A DNA stretch of 64,000 bases from Osedax fenrisi. Lineage: Eukaryota; Annelida; Polychaeta; Sabellida; Siboglinidae. Below, one piece after another: positions 11,019 through 23,269 of this stretch. The notes beneath the pieces were generated by a model. The model was not told the origin of the DNA. It made no database searches and was given only the letters and a program-made list of their open reading frames with translations. Within the stretch, counting starts at the first letter, position 1. Each line of letters opens with the position of its first letter. The stretch spans positions 98,017,386 through 98,081,385 of the forward strand of contig OZ025240.1 in assembly GCA_964019155.1 (NCBI GenBank), given 5' to 3'. The translations under genes and the position numbers were made by a program.

Positions 11019-11280
11019 TCTATATTACATCTATCTTATATATCTATCCTACATCTATAGACCGGAAAGACTATTATTTCGATATGACAAGAAAAACACT
11101 TGTATGATATTCATATTAAGGCTAATAAGCTCGAGCTGCGTTGCCTGAGATAAATATGCTAATGGTTCTCGATATATGTATCTACTATACGTCAATCGGG
11201 CTCATTAATTGACTAGATCACAACCAGCCGATCACAACTCACTTCACTAATAATACCGGTAAACTATCGACTATTTTTGG

Positions 11281-11510
11281 TTATGAATGAATGAATGAAT
11301 TAATTAATGAATGAATGAATGAATAAATGAATGAATGAATGAATGTTTATTTATACAAAAAAATAACGTTGGAAGTTCTCTATCGTGTAAACAGGTTATG
11401 TTGAATTTAAATTCTAAAATATATTTCCGAAGAATTTTCAGTAGCTCGATTCGTTAGGGTTCCAATCTACAATGGCCATGATTAAAGAATAGCCCCAATT
11501 ACATTATAAT
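11281..11510 (-). pseudogene. LINE 3' end, antisense, with (TGAA)n tail
   Basis: A (TGAA)n tract at 11281-11344 is followed by sequence whose reverse complement ends in GTATAAATAAAC, the same 3' end word seen at the end of the LINE at 43.0 kb (GTATAAATAAACC). This fits a CR1-like 3' UTR with a short tandem-repeat tail. Another LINE-tail-like (GATA)n lies at about 11536-11558. Confidence 0.5.
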
Positions 11511-11970
11511 TAAATTTATTTTAATATCAGAAAAGATAGATAGATAGATAGATATAGTTTATTGGAGTAATTAATGTCGTTCTTTGTTTTCATTTAGTAT
11601 TCTTTTTCGTTTCTTTCTTCGTTATCCAAATGGCTTCAAAATAAGACCTTGGTCTTTTCGGATTGTTGACAGCAATAAATGTACTAGAATATATATATAT
11701 ATATAGATAATTGACTATTTTGTATTATTTTAAGAAAAATTTGTGTTGATCTACAAAAGAAAACGAAGCTATCCTTAATCGTAATTAAGCGAGTCGTAAT
11801 TAATTTATAAAGTAGATTTCAGTCAACAATTGAATATTTACTTACTGGGTATATTTTAATAAACTGAAATAGACGTATATGGGTTTTATGCAATTTTATA
11901 ACTATTATAATTATGATGATATGCATACATATATAATCATGTATGATCTATAACATTTTATTACATTTAT

Positions 11971-12048
11971 AATATATAGTATATAATATATAGTATATAA
12001 TATATAGTATATAATATATAGTATATATTATATAGTATATAATATAAT
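11971..12048. repeat. 14-bp tandem repeat, about 5 units
   Basis: The unit AATATATAGTATAT is repeated about five times with a slight change in the last copies. Confidence 0.75.
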
Positions 12049-12268
12049 AGCATAGAGTATACTCTGGCTAGCTAACACCACATTTATTATAAAAGGTAGT
12101 TTCACTTGTAACCTATAACTATCGTTATTGTAACTACAGTTATGAATGTAACGTATACGTTACATATATAATATTTATATATATTTATATATATATATAT
12201 ATATATGTCACTAATGTATTGTAGTATATATATATATGTATACTTAATGAACTAATTAATTTGATTAG

Positions 12269-12403
12269 CTTCATGTGAAGATAAACCATGTGAAAATGAT
12301 GGCATATGTAAAAGTTCATATCATAATTTTACATGCATACGTTGCAATCTAGGATACACCGGTAGATATTGCGATTGTAAAATTGATGAATTATGTGAAA
12401 ATA
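12269..12403 (+). CDS. EGF-like exon 2 of the LRR-EGF gene
   Basis: This 135-bp exon lies between a TGATTAG acceptor and an AATA/GTTAGT donor and is again phase 1 at both ends. It encodes an EGF module with the canonical end of the fold: C-E-D-K-P-C, then G-I-C, T-C-I-R-C, and G-Y-T-G-R-Y-C. A C-K-I-D-E-L-C extension follows, which may open another module. It belongs to the same gene as 8094-8805 and 9044-9169 by strand, order and phase. The intron between the two EGF exons (9170-12268) has been enlarged by MITE copy 1, the hairpin and a LINE tail. Confidence 0.75.
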
Positions 12404-12679
12404 GTTAGTATAAATATATAATTTATTTTATATATAATTGAAAATAGAACATATATATATATAATTGTATTTATATAAAAATATAATTTTATATTTTTAG
12501 TGTAAATCTAAAATTAATCTATTATTAAGAAATATTTTCAAATATTTTTTTAATATTTTTTTCAAATTTTGTGTAAATATTTGTTGAATATTTTGTAAAA
12601 ATTTTTTGAAATATTTTAACATATTTTTGAATATATTGATTTTTTTTATTCATCACATGACAGTATATATATATATATT

Positions 12680-12710
<31 letters not shown>

Positions 12711-12894
12711 TATATACAGTATAGACAGTATATATATATATATATATATTTATATTATTATATATTTATATATTTATATTATTATTATTATTATTATTAT
12801 TATAAGTTATTATTATTATATATTTATATATTTATATTATTATTATTATTATTATTATAAGTTCATTAGTAATTAATATTAAGAATTAAAAATA
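12404..12894. other. A+T-rich intron-like DNA with a duplicated TTA block
   Basis: No gene is seen. Near 12755-12862 a ~60-bp block made of TATATTTATATATTTATA plus (TTA)n plus TAAGTT occurs twice in tandem. Confidence 0.5.
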
Positions 12895-13645
12895 ATAAAT
12901 ACATGACAACATTCTATAGCCCATATATGTCGATTGCATTTTCCTGGAAATGATATAACAAATATCTATATAAATTTTTTTATATGGATGGGTGAATATT
13001 ATATATGTATTCAACTTAACATTAAACGGGTTTTACGATACTATAAATATCTCCTATGTACGTATAATATTCGATTTACAATTAAATATTCTTCTAACCT
13101 AATAATATTTAGAATAAATTCGAAAATAAAATTTAATTCAAATGTAATACGACATATCATTTATAAGTACCATTACTATAACAATGTACGTACTATTACT
13201 TTATCTACTAATACACATATTATTTATTGTTTCACTTTGAAATAAAATGCATTTTCTAAAACTATATAGAACTCCTATTTATGTACAATATTCGTAATTT
13301 TCTAACTATATAGTATACAATAATTATAATATTATACATGCATGAATACATACTATATATTGATTCCACTTAGGTATAATATATATCTACTATAATTTAC
13401 TACTGTATATATATATGATATACCTTGAACTTAATTTATGTATTTTATTTATTTTAACATATATTTTCGTGTAGAATTTACTCTCGATTTAAAAAAATAA
13501 TAAGTCAAATAAACAACTTCCATATACCTAATAATATGTATATGCTTCATATGCATATAATATATTAAATGAGTGTGTTTTAATTAAATTTGTGTACTTA
13601 ATCGATCTAAACCATATAAATATATATATATATATATGATCAACG
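12895..13645 (+). repeat. Inverted duplication, copy A (partner at 31.7-33.2 kb)
   Basis: This segment matches the reverse complement of 31735-33185 at many points in the same order: TTTTCCTGGAAATGATATAA, ATGGATGGGTGAATATTAT, ACTATAATTTACTACTG, ATATTTTCGTGTAGA, ACTTCCATATACCTAAT and AATCGATCTAAACCAT. It lies in the intron after EGF exon 2. Open frames here are not conserved between the two copies, so I do not call a protein. Confidence 0.7.
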
Positions 13646-13872
13646 AAGATTTTTAATAGTGTAGGTCATTCATTATATTATAAAATATGTGGATAGTTTA
13701 TACTATATAGAATAATAATACTATACGATAGTATATCAACTATTATATATATATATTTATCAATCATTTTGAATTATTTACAGAAAAAAATATAATGGCA
13801 GGTTAATATTGGCTACACTTTTTAATATAATTATAATATATTAAATACTATATTTTATAAGTTAAATAGTTT

Positions 13873-13911
<39 letters not shown>

Positions 13912-14023
13912 GTATATATGATGAAGTATGGTTTATTGGGCACCATTACAATGTGATGTCATTTCACGTAAAATAAATAATACACAATAAAACACAACAA
14001 CTAAATACCAACAAACTTACGGA
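13646..14023. other. A+T-rich intron-like DNA
   Basis: No gene is recognised. A 19-nt segment at 13784-13802 between TTTACAG and GTTAAT could be a phase-1 microexon (K-K-N-I-M-A), but it is too short to support. Confidence 0.3.
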
Positions 14024-14500
14024 TCAAAAGGGAAGTAACAAAAATGAAATATAAAATATAATAATAATAATATTATAAATTAGATAGACGATTGTTATGA
14101 CTCGTGATGAGCATTTAAGTATGTGGGAAATTGAATGTATATTATATATGAAGGTAGTACATTCCAGAAATATGTATAATGTATGATAATCAGATTTTCT
14201 GGAATTTATGGAAGGATGGCTGTAGGATAATGAGATGTATACTTGAAGTTGAACGAGTATCATAGGTGGTAGAACAAATTAAATGCAAATCAAATATATA
14301 TGAAGGAGTGGAGGAATATATATATATGTATGTGTAATAGATATTATCAAATTAGTGATCATTTTTTATAGGAAATCAGTTTTGTAGAAGTTGAAAAGAG
14401 TCAGTAGTGGAATGGTCAGGTATTATAATATTGAAAATGGATCGTATGGATGATCTGATGATTATGTTTAATGGGGCGATAGAATACACAGGAAGGTTAT
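14024..14500 (-). pseudogene. LINE (CR1/L2-like) C-terminal remnant, decayed
   Basis: On the minus strand, pieces of the same C-terminal LINE region as at 905-1375 can be followed through several frames: I-I-R-S-S-I-R-S, then a region aligning with the late ORF2 blocks, ending towards F-P-T-Y-L-N-A. Stops and frameshifts are frequent. The copy lies in the candidate large intron of the LRR-EGF gene. Confidence 0.45.
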
Positions 14501-14892
14501 ATAATAAAGAACAATAATAATCTATACTAGAAATTACAAGTTAATTAAAAAGGACATCAACAGGGGAAGAGTGACATACTTACGGATATATCTAATTCTA
14601 AATCAATGATAATTATAGTTTGAGAGATGTTAGCAATATGGCTAGAAATTAATCAATATATATATAAATATGATACTATTTTTATTATTTGTATAATATG
14701 ATATGTCATTATGAATTACCTTGTAATGTTGACCAATCAAGGTGAACCATATACCTATATATATATATATATATATATATGGTATCATGTCTTACATTGC
14801 CATTCTTTAACATTTCCCGTATATTACTATTCTCCTATAGGACATTATAGTGTAATCAAATTATTATTTCTGTCCATTTTCCGATAGTATCG

Positions 14893-14937
14893 ATCCTTAA
14901 GGAATCCTTAAGGAATCCTTAAGGAATCCTTAAGGAA
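14893..14937. repeat. 11-bp palindromic tandem repeat
   Basis: The unit ATCCTTAAGGA is repeated four times. Each unit contains the perfect palindrome TCCTTAAGGA. The array is bracketed by CGATAGTA on both sides. Confidence 0.85.
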
Positions 14938-15295
14938 TTCGATAGTACACCTACTACGTAGAAGTACCCATTATGCGTAGTATAATTGGTATGGCATACC
15001 TATTACACACCTCGTATTATCTCCCATCAGCTTAGTACTAACGGTGACCATATCTCTGTTACCGTTTTCAAATCATCGATACACTAAAAAATCATCATTA
15101 ATCTTAACAGTGGTCTATATAAGGTATACCTTCATATTCGATGACTTCTTACTGCCACGTATAATGCGGCAGTCAGCCATTTATACATAGTTTATATTCC
15201 CATGTATACATATATCCCAATACTATATAGATATACTTCCTATAACGTTACAATTAGTGTCGTTTGAACGATGTTGTATGTATACATACCCCCTA

Positions 15296-15392
15296 TAGGG
15301 GGGACCAACCAATCAAAATAAATTGTGTGGTAAAAGGGGGGGGGGGGACCAATACATAGGAGGTTCCACTATATTTTAAAGTGGGGGGGGGG
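15296..15392 (+). other. Cluster of long G-runs
   Basis: G-runs occur at about 15298, 15336-15347 (12 G) and 15383-15392 (10 G) in otherwise A+T-rich DNA. This is a possible G-quadruplex-forming stretch. No gene is seen here. Confidence 0.4.
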
Positions 15393-15478
15393 ACATATCC
15401 CCCCTGTTGTAGCGCACCGAGTTACCACTCTGTATACGACGTATATATTATACGTGATACGGTCTTGTACGCCGTTTA

Positions 15479-15486
15479 GTTTATAG
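15479..15486. repeat. 8-bp target-site duplication, left
   Basis: GTTTATAG flanks the hAT-type MITE on the left and is repeated exactly at 15726-15733. Confidence 0.85.
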
Positions 15487-15725
15487 TAGTGATGTAAATG
15501 ATGCTCACATCTAAAGCATGGTGCAGTCTCAGTCTCAGATATTTGAAGTCTCAACATGGCTCGGTCTCGTTAAGCTAGAGTCTCGGTTCGGCTCGGGCTC
15601 GTTTGGCTAGAGTCTCGGCTCGGCCTGGACTCGTTTTTTTTCTCCGAAAATGAAAGTCTCGGCTCGGCATCAAAAAACAATAGTATCGGCTGGGCATCAA
15701 AAGCTCGGCATCATTTACATCCCTA
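15487..15725. mobile_element. hAT-type MITE, 239 bp
   Basis: Terminal inverted repeats TAGTGATGTAAATGATGC and GCATCATTTACATCCCTA pair over 18 bp with one mismatch. The element is flanked by a perfect 8-bp duplication, the hAT signature. The interior is a chain of CTCGGCTCGG-like subrepeats (for example GAGTCTCGG words at about 15590 and 15613) and has no coding capacity. The transposase source is not in the window. Confidence 0.85.
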
Positions 15726-15733
15726 GTTTATAG
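15726..15733. repeat. 8-bp target-site duplication, right
   Basis: GTTTATAG, identical to 15479-15486. Confidence 0.85.
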
Positions 15734-15806
15734 ACACGCCCATTTATTGTAGACACGCCATGTATTGTAGAAACGCCCGTTTATTGTAGACACGCCCATT
15801 CGTTGT
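15734..15806. repeat. 18-19-bp tandem repeat with ACACGCCC core
   Basis: Four units of about 19 bp, AGACACGCCCATTTATTGT and variants, follow one another. The hAT-type MITE is inserted at the left edge of this array. Confidence 0.8.
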
Positions 15807-15906
15807 GTGATATCTCGTAGCGATCTATGTACTACATAGGTAGGTTATTACCTATTTAAATAGTTAATTAATGTCAAGTCATTATTATACTTTATCTAGA
15901 GTAGTA

Positions 15907-16814
15907 GGGGAAAGTTACCTAATAAGGACATTTTAACAATAAATGGACTTAACTTTTTATGTCTCATTATTTTTATTCAAAAATTACAATATATTCATAT
16001 TATATGATTATAGATATTATTGTGATTTTAAAATTTTATTTAATATTTTAATTCCATTGATTACCGGGGTGTCCGTATTCGGTACCCATGTCCGAATATA
16101 TACGGACACCCTGTATTATAATACGGACACCATATATACCTCTGGATAAACTATATATTATTGATGAATCAATAATACAAATTACAATTACATTATTTAT
16201 ACTTAATTTTATGAAAAATTTATTCTAATTTAATTAGTTTATAATTTGTTTATTTTTATTATTTTTTTAATTAATAATACAATTTAAGTATATAAATAAT
16301 ATACATTTTAGATTTAGCTTCATTGGTGGTATTAATATTATAACGTACGCGATTTTTATGAAAATCAGAATAGTTCATACGCTACGCGCTGATTGGTTAT
16401 AGGGTGTCCGTATTAATACATATTGAGTGTTCGTATTAGGGATTTATATGACTTCTAGATATATGCTTATAACTTAATGAATATTTGATAACAAATATAG
16501 AAATTTTTTATATAATTTTAGAATGGTTTATTTTTAAATAATATAGTGTTATATGTTTTATCGATACATTTGTATATTCTTGAGAAGGATTTTAAGTTGA
16601 ATTTTTTTCAGAAATTTAAAATCGTAATAAAAAAATCAGTTTATTGGATATATCATCAATATTTTGAATAATTAAAAAATAAAAAATACTTTTTTAGATT
16701 ATATATATAATTATGAATATTGTATTCATTCAAATTGTTTTTGTAGGATTTATGGTTTCTGAGATACCGAGAGTGTCCGTATTCGGGCACTGTCCGTTTT
16801 CGGTTTCTTTCCCC
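15907..16814. mobile_element. GGGGAAAG MITE, copy 2 (908 bp)
   Basis: The copy starts GGGGAAAGTTACC and ends CTTTCCCC with TA on both sides. GTGTCCGTATT words occur at about 16069, 16412, 16434 (variant) and 16773, with inverted forms at about 16100 and 16120. A CTGATTGGTTATAGGGTGTCC segment is shared with the other copies. It is non-coding and the best-preserved reference for the family. Confidence 0.8.
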
Positions 16815-17540
16815 TATGTTAATCGTTGATGTATGTATCCCTTATGGTATTCCAAAATCTCCAAACCCTTTATTTCATTAACATGTTTGTCATCAGGCAA
16901 ATGTAGTCCTTCGCTAATAAGTTTAAGTAATCATTGTTATCGTACGTTCTACGTGTTATGTTGAAGTTTATTGTGTCGACTGTGAATATGTGCCGTTATA
17001 GAAACCCCATTGTCATGTGTATATCTAGGATACAAGATATATAATATAATTTACGGTTTCTAGATCCGCTTCTTGTATTTCTATAGATATATCCTAAACA
17101 TTATAGTTATAAAAACTATATAATTATATCGTTAATCTTAAGTTTTTGTTACTAATATTTATTTATATGTAGTACTTTGAAGTCGCCCTATATGATTTAC
17201 ATACACCATTGTTAAGTTCATCAAATTTACCAGTTAACTATCTATATTAATGTGCGATAACATAGAAAATATGAATTATCATGTATAGTCGCTATAGGAA
17301 TAACAAATACACATATATATAATATAACAAATATAATAAATGAGAAAGTAAACAGTCTTCTAATAAATTATGATTCTATTCTAAATCGCCTGTGAACGTG
17401 ATGTTATTTTAAATATATACAATACAAGTAACGCTACTAATGTGCTTTATATTATATAATATGATTTATATCAAATACAATTTACGAGAATAAATTCCCC
17501 TGATGTACTAGTTGTACTCCCCGGTACAACACTCACCCTA

Positions 17541-17587
<47 letters not shown>

Positions 17588-17883
17588 GATTACCTAGTTA
17601 AGGTTATATATTTAATTTAATTCTACATCCCACAATTTAATTATAAAACATTATAAGCGATGTAAATATAAAGAAATATAATATATAATGTATTTAAATT
17701 GTATTAATATATTAATAATACTATAAATATATAATTACATATATTACATTATTACTAATATCATTATTATAACAGTACTCAACGATTACATTGGATATAT
17801 AATAGGATTTATATGCGGTTATTAAATAATTAGAATATACACATAACACAAACACAGAATAATACTCATACTCAATAATACTA

Positions 17884-17926
<43 letters not shown>

Positions 17927-19103
17927 TATATACAACAAAACTCGTAATATATCTTTATGTATACATATTTATAATAAATATAATACAGTGTTAACAGTTA
18001 TGACGATTGTGGTTGTCATCAAATTAAAAAAAAAAGTAACAAGGTTTTTAAAATTTATAATATTTAAATTAACAATTATTTTCAACACATTTATAAAATA
18101 ATGATACTTTAATTATACGTTAAATATATTTATTTATCATTTTTGTATTATATTTGATAAAATAAAGGATTATAAGTATTCTATTTGATTTACTTTACAA
18201 GTTACATTAAACGTTACATATGTATGTTGATCATATAGATATAATAATATACCTTTTTAGTATTTAAATATATATAAAATCACTTACTTTTAAGATAATA
18301 ATAATTATATACAATATTTAAAATTATATATTAAGTAGGAATTGTATATTGCATAACTACTAATCGATACTTATTAATGTAACATATAATTTAGTATTAG
18401 CAGAATTAAAAATTACTTGTTTTAATATAGAACAATGTAATTATACATTGTAATAAAATATAAAACATTTGTTAGAATAGGTGAACATATATAAATACAT
18501 TATAATGTATTTATAATATTAAAATTAAAAATATTAAATTAATTAATAACAAAAATAACACCAATATTTAAACACAAATTGTTGAATATTTGATATATTA
18601 ACGGATGATGTGTAATTATTAATATTACGAGTAATTATTTATTTAATTTATAGTTAACAATATAATGAAAAATAATAGTATTATAAAAATATGATGGAAT
18701 AATATTAGAAATTTATAAAAATGTATATAGGTATAAATAGTATAAGTAATAATAAATATAATAATATGGTAATGGTGCATGTTTATTGCTGCAAACAAAT
18801 GATATATTGGTCAACATATACATATTATAATATATTATTATATTTTAGACAATTAAAAAAATAATACAATAGTTAAAGATTTTAAGAGTCAATTAATTAA
18901 AAATTAATGTAAATCATTACACCATTCGTTTACATATTAAATAGTGAACATTTGTGGATGGATACGCTAGATACCAAATATAGTTTATGTTTTAATTATG
19001 AAGTAATGATTATATATAAATACATATGAATGTGTGTGTGAGTGTATGTGTGAATATATGTTAATGCTAATATATTAACTTAATCGTAACACTAATTATT
19101 TAG
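16815..19103. other. Long A+T-rich stretch without recognisable gene
   Basis: Only (AT)n tracts (17550-17584, 17888-17918) and unstructured A+T-rich DNA are seen. If the exons on both sides belong to one gene, this is intron. A membrane-spanning exon is expected somewhere between 12.4 and 19.1 kb but I did not find it. Confidence 0.4.
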
Positions 19104-19151
19104 AGTTACGCCTTCAAATAACGATAATGAAAATATAACACCTAAGGAAAG
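19104..19151 (+). CDS. Candidate small exon, cytoplasmic-tail type
   Basis: This 48-nt segment lies between an ATTTAG acceptor and an AAAG/GTATGT donor. Read with incoming phase 2 it gives V-T-P-S-N-N-D-N-E-N-I-T-P-K-E and leaves phase 2. The candidate terminal exon at 21172 accepts that phase. A degenerate duplicate of the acceptor and exon start lies at about 19280-19325. Assignment to the LRR-EGF gene is an inference from strand, order and phase only. It could be chance in A+T-rich DNA. Confidence 0.35.
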
Positions 19152-19170
19152 GTATGTTATATGTTATATA

Positions 19171-19228
<58 letters not shown>

Positions 19229-21171
19229 GTGAGTATGTCTGTATTTACAATTAAATGATAATATATTAAATTATTCGTAACACTCATTATTTAGTCGGCC
19301 TTTAAATAATAATCATGAAAAATCAAATATATATATATATATATATAATTAATATATTGACACTTGTAAACTTTTACCTGCTGATCAATAATATATTATG
19401 TTCAGATTTATGAATAATACAAAATAAAAAAATACTTATCTAGAAAATTTATTTAATTATGAATATTGTATTCATTATGTTTTTGTAGGAATTTTGGTTT
19501 GAATGACAACAAAAATAATATGAAAAAAAATATCAAAAATATCAAATTTGAAAAAATATCAAAAATATTGAGTAATATATGATAAATAATATATAAACTA
19601 TAATTCATGAATTATTGCAATAGACGATTTTATTTAGGTATTTATATTAATTATTAAAAATATTAAAAAAATAAATAAATAAATAAAATAAAATAGGTTG
19701 TAAACATTCCAATTTACGATTAATTAAAACCATCGTTATAAAAATAATGATAACATATTGATTAATATATTAATTTAATATACTAATAATACGATATTAT
19801 TTTGAAAAAAAACTAAATTATTAAAAATTATTTACGTAAAAAAATTTACTATTTTATTTTCAAAAAATAACTAAAATCGCAATACACATTTTTTATAGGG
19901 ATTATTTTTTATATAGTAAATATAGTATATTAATAATACCTGTTTATTTTGGAAATATTTTATAAATTTACATTTTTTTAAAATTTTCACTTTGAAAATT
20001 TTCAATATTTCCGGGTAATTTTAAAAAATTGTATTCTTAATATTTTCTATTCTAATATAAAATAAGAAATGGGTTAACATTTGAACAAAAAATATTCATT
20101 ATAAAGTTTTAAAATTCTTATTTTTTATAATTAATTTTATATATATAATATATATATATATATATTATATTATATATATATATATATATAATAGAATGTG
20201 TATCATATTATATTTTAAGGATAATTGGGCTACAGAAAACCTTAAACTTGGACAAATAAACAAAAATGTGTGTAATTTATTTGTAGGGCATATTTAACAA
20301 GAAAATCAAATTTCAATGATAATATGTTAACTTTGTATATGTAATGATCTGCCTTACCTATTACAACAAATAAATTAAAAATTAGTCACGTTAATCGAAT
20401 ATTTAATATGTAATCTAGTAATTTATTATATCTGTTGATACGAAAATGTACATATATTTACTTATTTCATTGGTCTCGAATTTAATTAGCATATACATTT
20501 ATATTTATATACACCATAGATTTATAGTTTACATAGTATAGTGTAAATTATAAATCTATGATATACACACATATATATTTATATTATATATGTTTATAGT
20601 TATTATTTAAATAGTGATTTATAGATTGATTTAATGAGCTATTATTTAATAAAATATAATATATATATAAATTTAATATAAAAGTTACTTAATAAAATAT
20701 AAAGGTGGCCATAACAAAATCATATATATTACTATTATAATTAAATTGTATTGAATATAACTCATTTTTGTTGACTAATAAATAATATCGTATGAAGTAT
20801 ATATAATATTATATAATATATTTTATTTTTAAGTTTCAATATCATTTAATTAATCTATGAATTAATTATATTACCTCTTTTATTGAATTGTAAGTTTTAT
20901 CGAGATAATGTGTTCAATTCAATAGTTTATATTACTATTGAAGGATAACGTTTGTTAATGTATTACTTATTTTAAGTACACGTTATTTATTTATGTATAT
21001 GTATTTATGTGAGCCAATATATTGGATGTATATATGTATATAAGCCACTGTATTTATCTGAGCTACTGTATCATTATATATATGTTCTTATATTATATTA
21101 TATTATGTATAATACTTTATAATGAAATAATAATAATAATAAAAATAATAAAAACCCTTGTTTAACTATAG
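19152..21171. other. A+T-rich DNA without recognisable gene
   Basis: It contains (AT)n tracts (about 19170-19215 and 20150-20195), a partial duplication of the candidate exon region (about 19250-19325) and a short hairpin at 20515-20560. No coding evidence is seen. Confidence 0.4.
20515..20560. repeat. Short inverted repeat
   Basis: CATAGATTTATAGTTTACA pairs with TGTAAATTATAAATCTATG around an 8-bp loop, with one mismatch. Confidence 0.7.
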
Positions 21172-21238
21172 CCCTGACAACGGTGACAACATTAAAGATT
21201 CCACGTGTGCTATTGAAATTAACGAAGACGTAGCTTAA
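21172..21238 (+). CDS. Candidate terminal exon, acidic tail with stop
   Basis: After an AACTATAG acceptor, the phase-2 frame reads S-P-D-N-G-D-N-I-K-D-S-T-C-A-I-E-I-N-E-D-V-A and stops at TAA (21236-21238). It joins in frame with the 48-nt exon at 19104-19151. The short, acidic, hydrophilic tail ending in E-D-V-A suits the C-terminus of a single-pass receptor and could be a PDZ-binding end. Its link to the LRR-EGF exons is inferred. Confidence 0.35.
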
Positions 21239-21822
21239 GATAAAGTTTAAAATATAATAATATAAAGATAATAATTTCCTAAATGATATTCTGAATAAAT
21301 AAATGTAAATATAAGTATTTGTGTATATAAAAAAATCTACTATATAGTATATACACTAGTATTATATATTATATTTAAAATTGATATTATTATAAATGCA
21401 ATCTACTTATATATTTATATTTATTTATAACAATTATTCACTGTTTTTCTCTATTCAAGTATTATTTTTAAGTATAGAATTAATTCATTATTATTTGTTA
21501 TGCTTCGCAGATTTAAAAATATATAATACATTATATTAAAAATGAACATATATCTATTAATTAATATATAGTATATACATTAATATAATACACATTTATA
21601 TTTTTATTCACAAACTTAATGTATATTGTACTATATATTAATAGAATTTATACATTATCTATTTATATCCTATAGAAGTAGTATACATTTGAATTGACCC
21701 TTATACATTATTATTTGGAACTATTCTCAGTTGTATATAATATACCATATAGTTGTATATATATATATATAACATTGTGTGTATATACTCTATATACTTA
21801 GCATAATACTATCTATATTTTA
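21239..21822. other. A+T-rich DNA, no gene seen
   Basis: No recognisable feature is seen. If the terminal exon call is right, the first part is 3' UTR. Confidence 0.35.
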
Positions 21823-23265
21823 TTTGAAAAAATCCTCTCGAATTATCTTGCTTACTATTTACGTTCTAATAGATATATTACACAACACCAGTATGTTTTT
21901 CTCGCATGGAAATCGACTGGCCTACAATTAATCTATTTCTACAAGCACATATATAAATCTAGAGATGCATCTGATATTGTTTATATAGATTTAGCAAAAG
22001 CATTCAATAAAGTATCACACACTACATTATTACATAACTTATCTCATTATGGGATTTTTGGTGACGTAATTATGTGGTTAAAATCATACGTAAATAAACG
22101 TAAAGACCTAGTAAAAATTAATAAAACGTTTTCTAACTTATACACATGTCATATCGGGTGTTCCACAAGGATCATTATTGTTCCATTGCTATTTCTGATC
22201 TATATATATATGATTTCCCTAATATAATTAATAATTCCATTAATAACTCTCTTTATTACACATGATACTAAATTGTCATTTTCGTTCAAATCCAATGTAG
22301 TCTCCTTCTGCAAAATACTCTCAATGAAACTAGAAATTGAATGAAAATTTGGGAACTCCAATTGGCTCCGAAGAAATGTGTAGTGATGCGAGTTTAAAAT
22401 ATGTTTCCCTCTCATGTACGTACTTTAAATGGACACACCTTACTAATTTAGTATTACAGTTTAGTATTAAAGGTTTAGGAATTACATTTAGTGATAATAT
22501 GAGTTTTAATATTCATATTAAGAATACTTGTAATAAAGACTATCTAATCATTAATAGATTATTCAGATACTTTATTACCAATAATTATATATTTATACGT
22601 ACATTGTGGACGCACATTGTGCGTCTTTTGATTGAATCTGATTCTTCTATTTGGAATCATGATCCATTATAAATCACTAATTCTAACCACATTGAAAATA
22701 TTCAAAAATATTCACTAAACGATTATTTGCTAGATGTATTATTACCAAATGTTCTTACACCTATAGACTTATTTTTTCCAATATTATATAATTATCACTT
22801 CGCAGGTTAGTAACAGATCTAGTATTAACGTAAAATATTCTGAAATGATTTGTGGATGTCGATCCTGACAAGATATTCGACGTATACAGAAATATATTTA
22901 GAGGACCTCCATAAAAGATTAGAAAGATCCTATGCAGAACGAATGCACACCTGAATTACTTCGGCAATAGAGTAGCTACTGACTGAAATTCGCTCCCCAT
23001 AAATATTACATTCCGAAAATAAATAATCGGTTTCCTTGAAACGCACGTCATTGATTTAATCTCGTTTTTAAAATATACCCATATTATTATTATTATTATT
23101 ATTCATATATCTTTATTTTTATTTCTTGTTTTTTTTTCATAAATAGGGTGATAATCCCCTATTATAATTGTTAGTTTAGCTCTATCTTTGTGGCATACCT
23201 ACTTGTGATAAGTGATTTATCTTTTTGCTATTTGTGATATAACCTTGTAACCTTGTAACCAATTT
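21823..23265 (+). pseudogene. LINE reverse transcriptase, decayed, with 3' end
   Basis: The plus strand encodes a non-LTR RT in several frames. A finger segment comes first (F-E-K-I-L-S-N-Y-L). Motif A follows as D-I-V-Y-I-D-L-A-K-A-F, with its Asp intact, then a Y-G-I-F-G-D block and a broken motif B region (V-P-Q-G-S near 22160, frame-shifted). In place of Y-A-D-D a T-D-D-T-like remnant is seen near 22260. Thumb blocks follow at 22337-22672 (L-G-I-T-F-S-D-N-M-S-F). The 3' UTR ends in repeated CCTTGTAA words near 23243-23262, a tandem-repeat tail. Several stops show a dead copy. Confidence 0.7.
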
Positions 23266-23269
23266 GTTT

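Noticed and set aside
12934..13245. 103-residue open frame in inverted-duplication copy A
   Set aside because: The matching region in copy B has a different reading frame, so coding is not conserved.
20219..20266. A 48-nt possible exon after TTTTAAG
   Set aside because: In the phase required by the neighbouring candidate exons it contains a stop, and the donor is weak.
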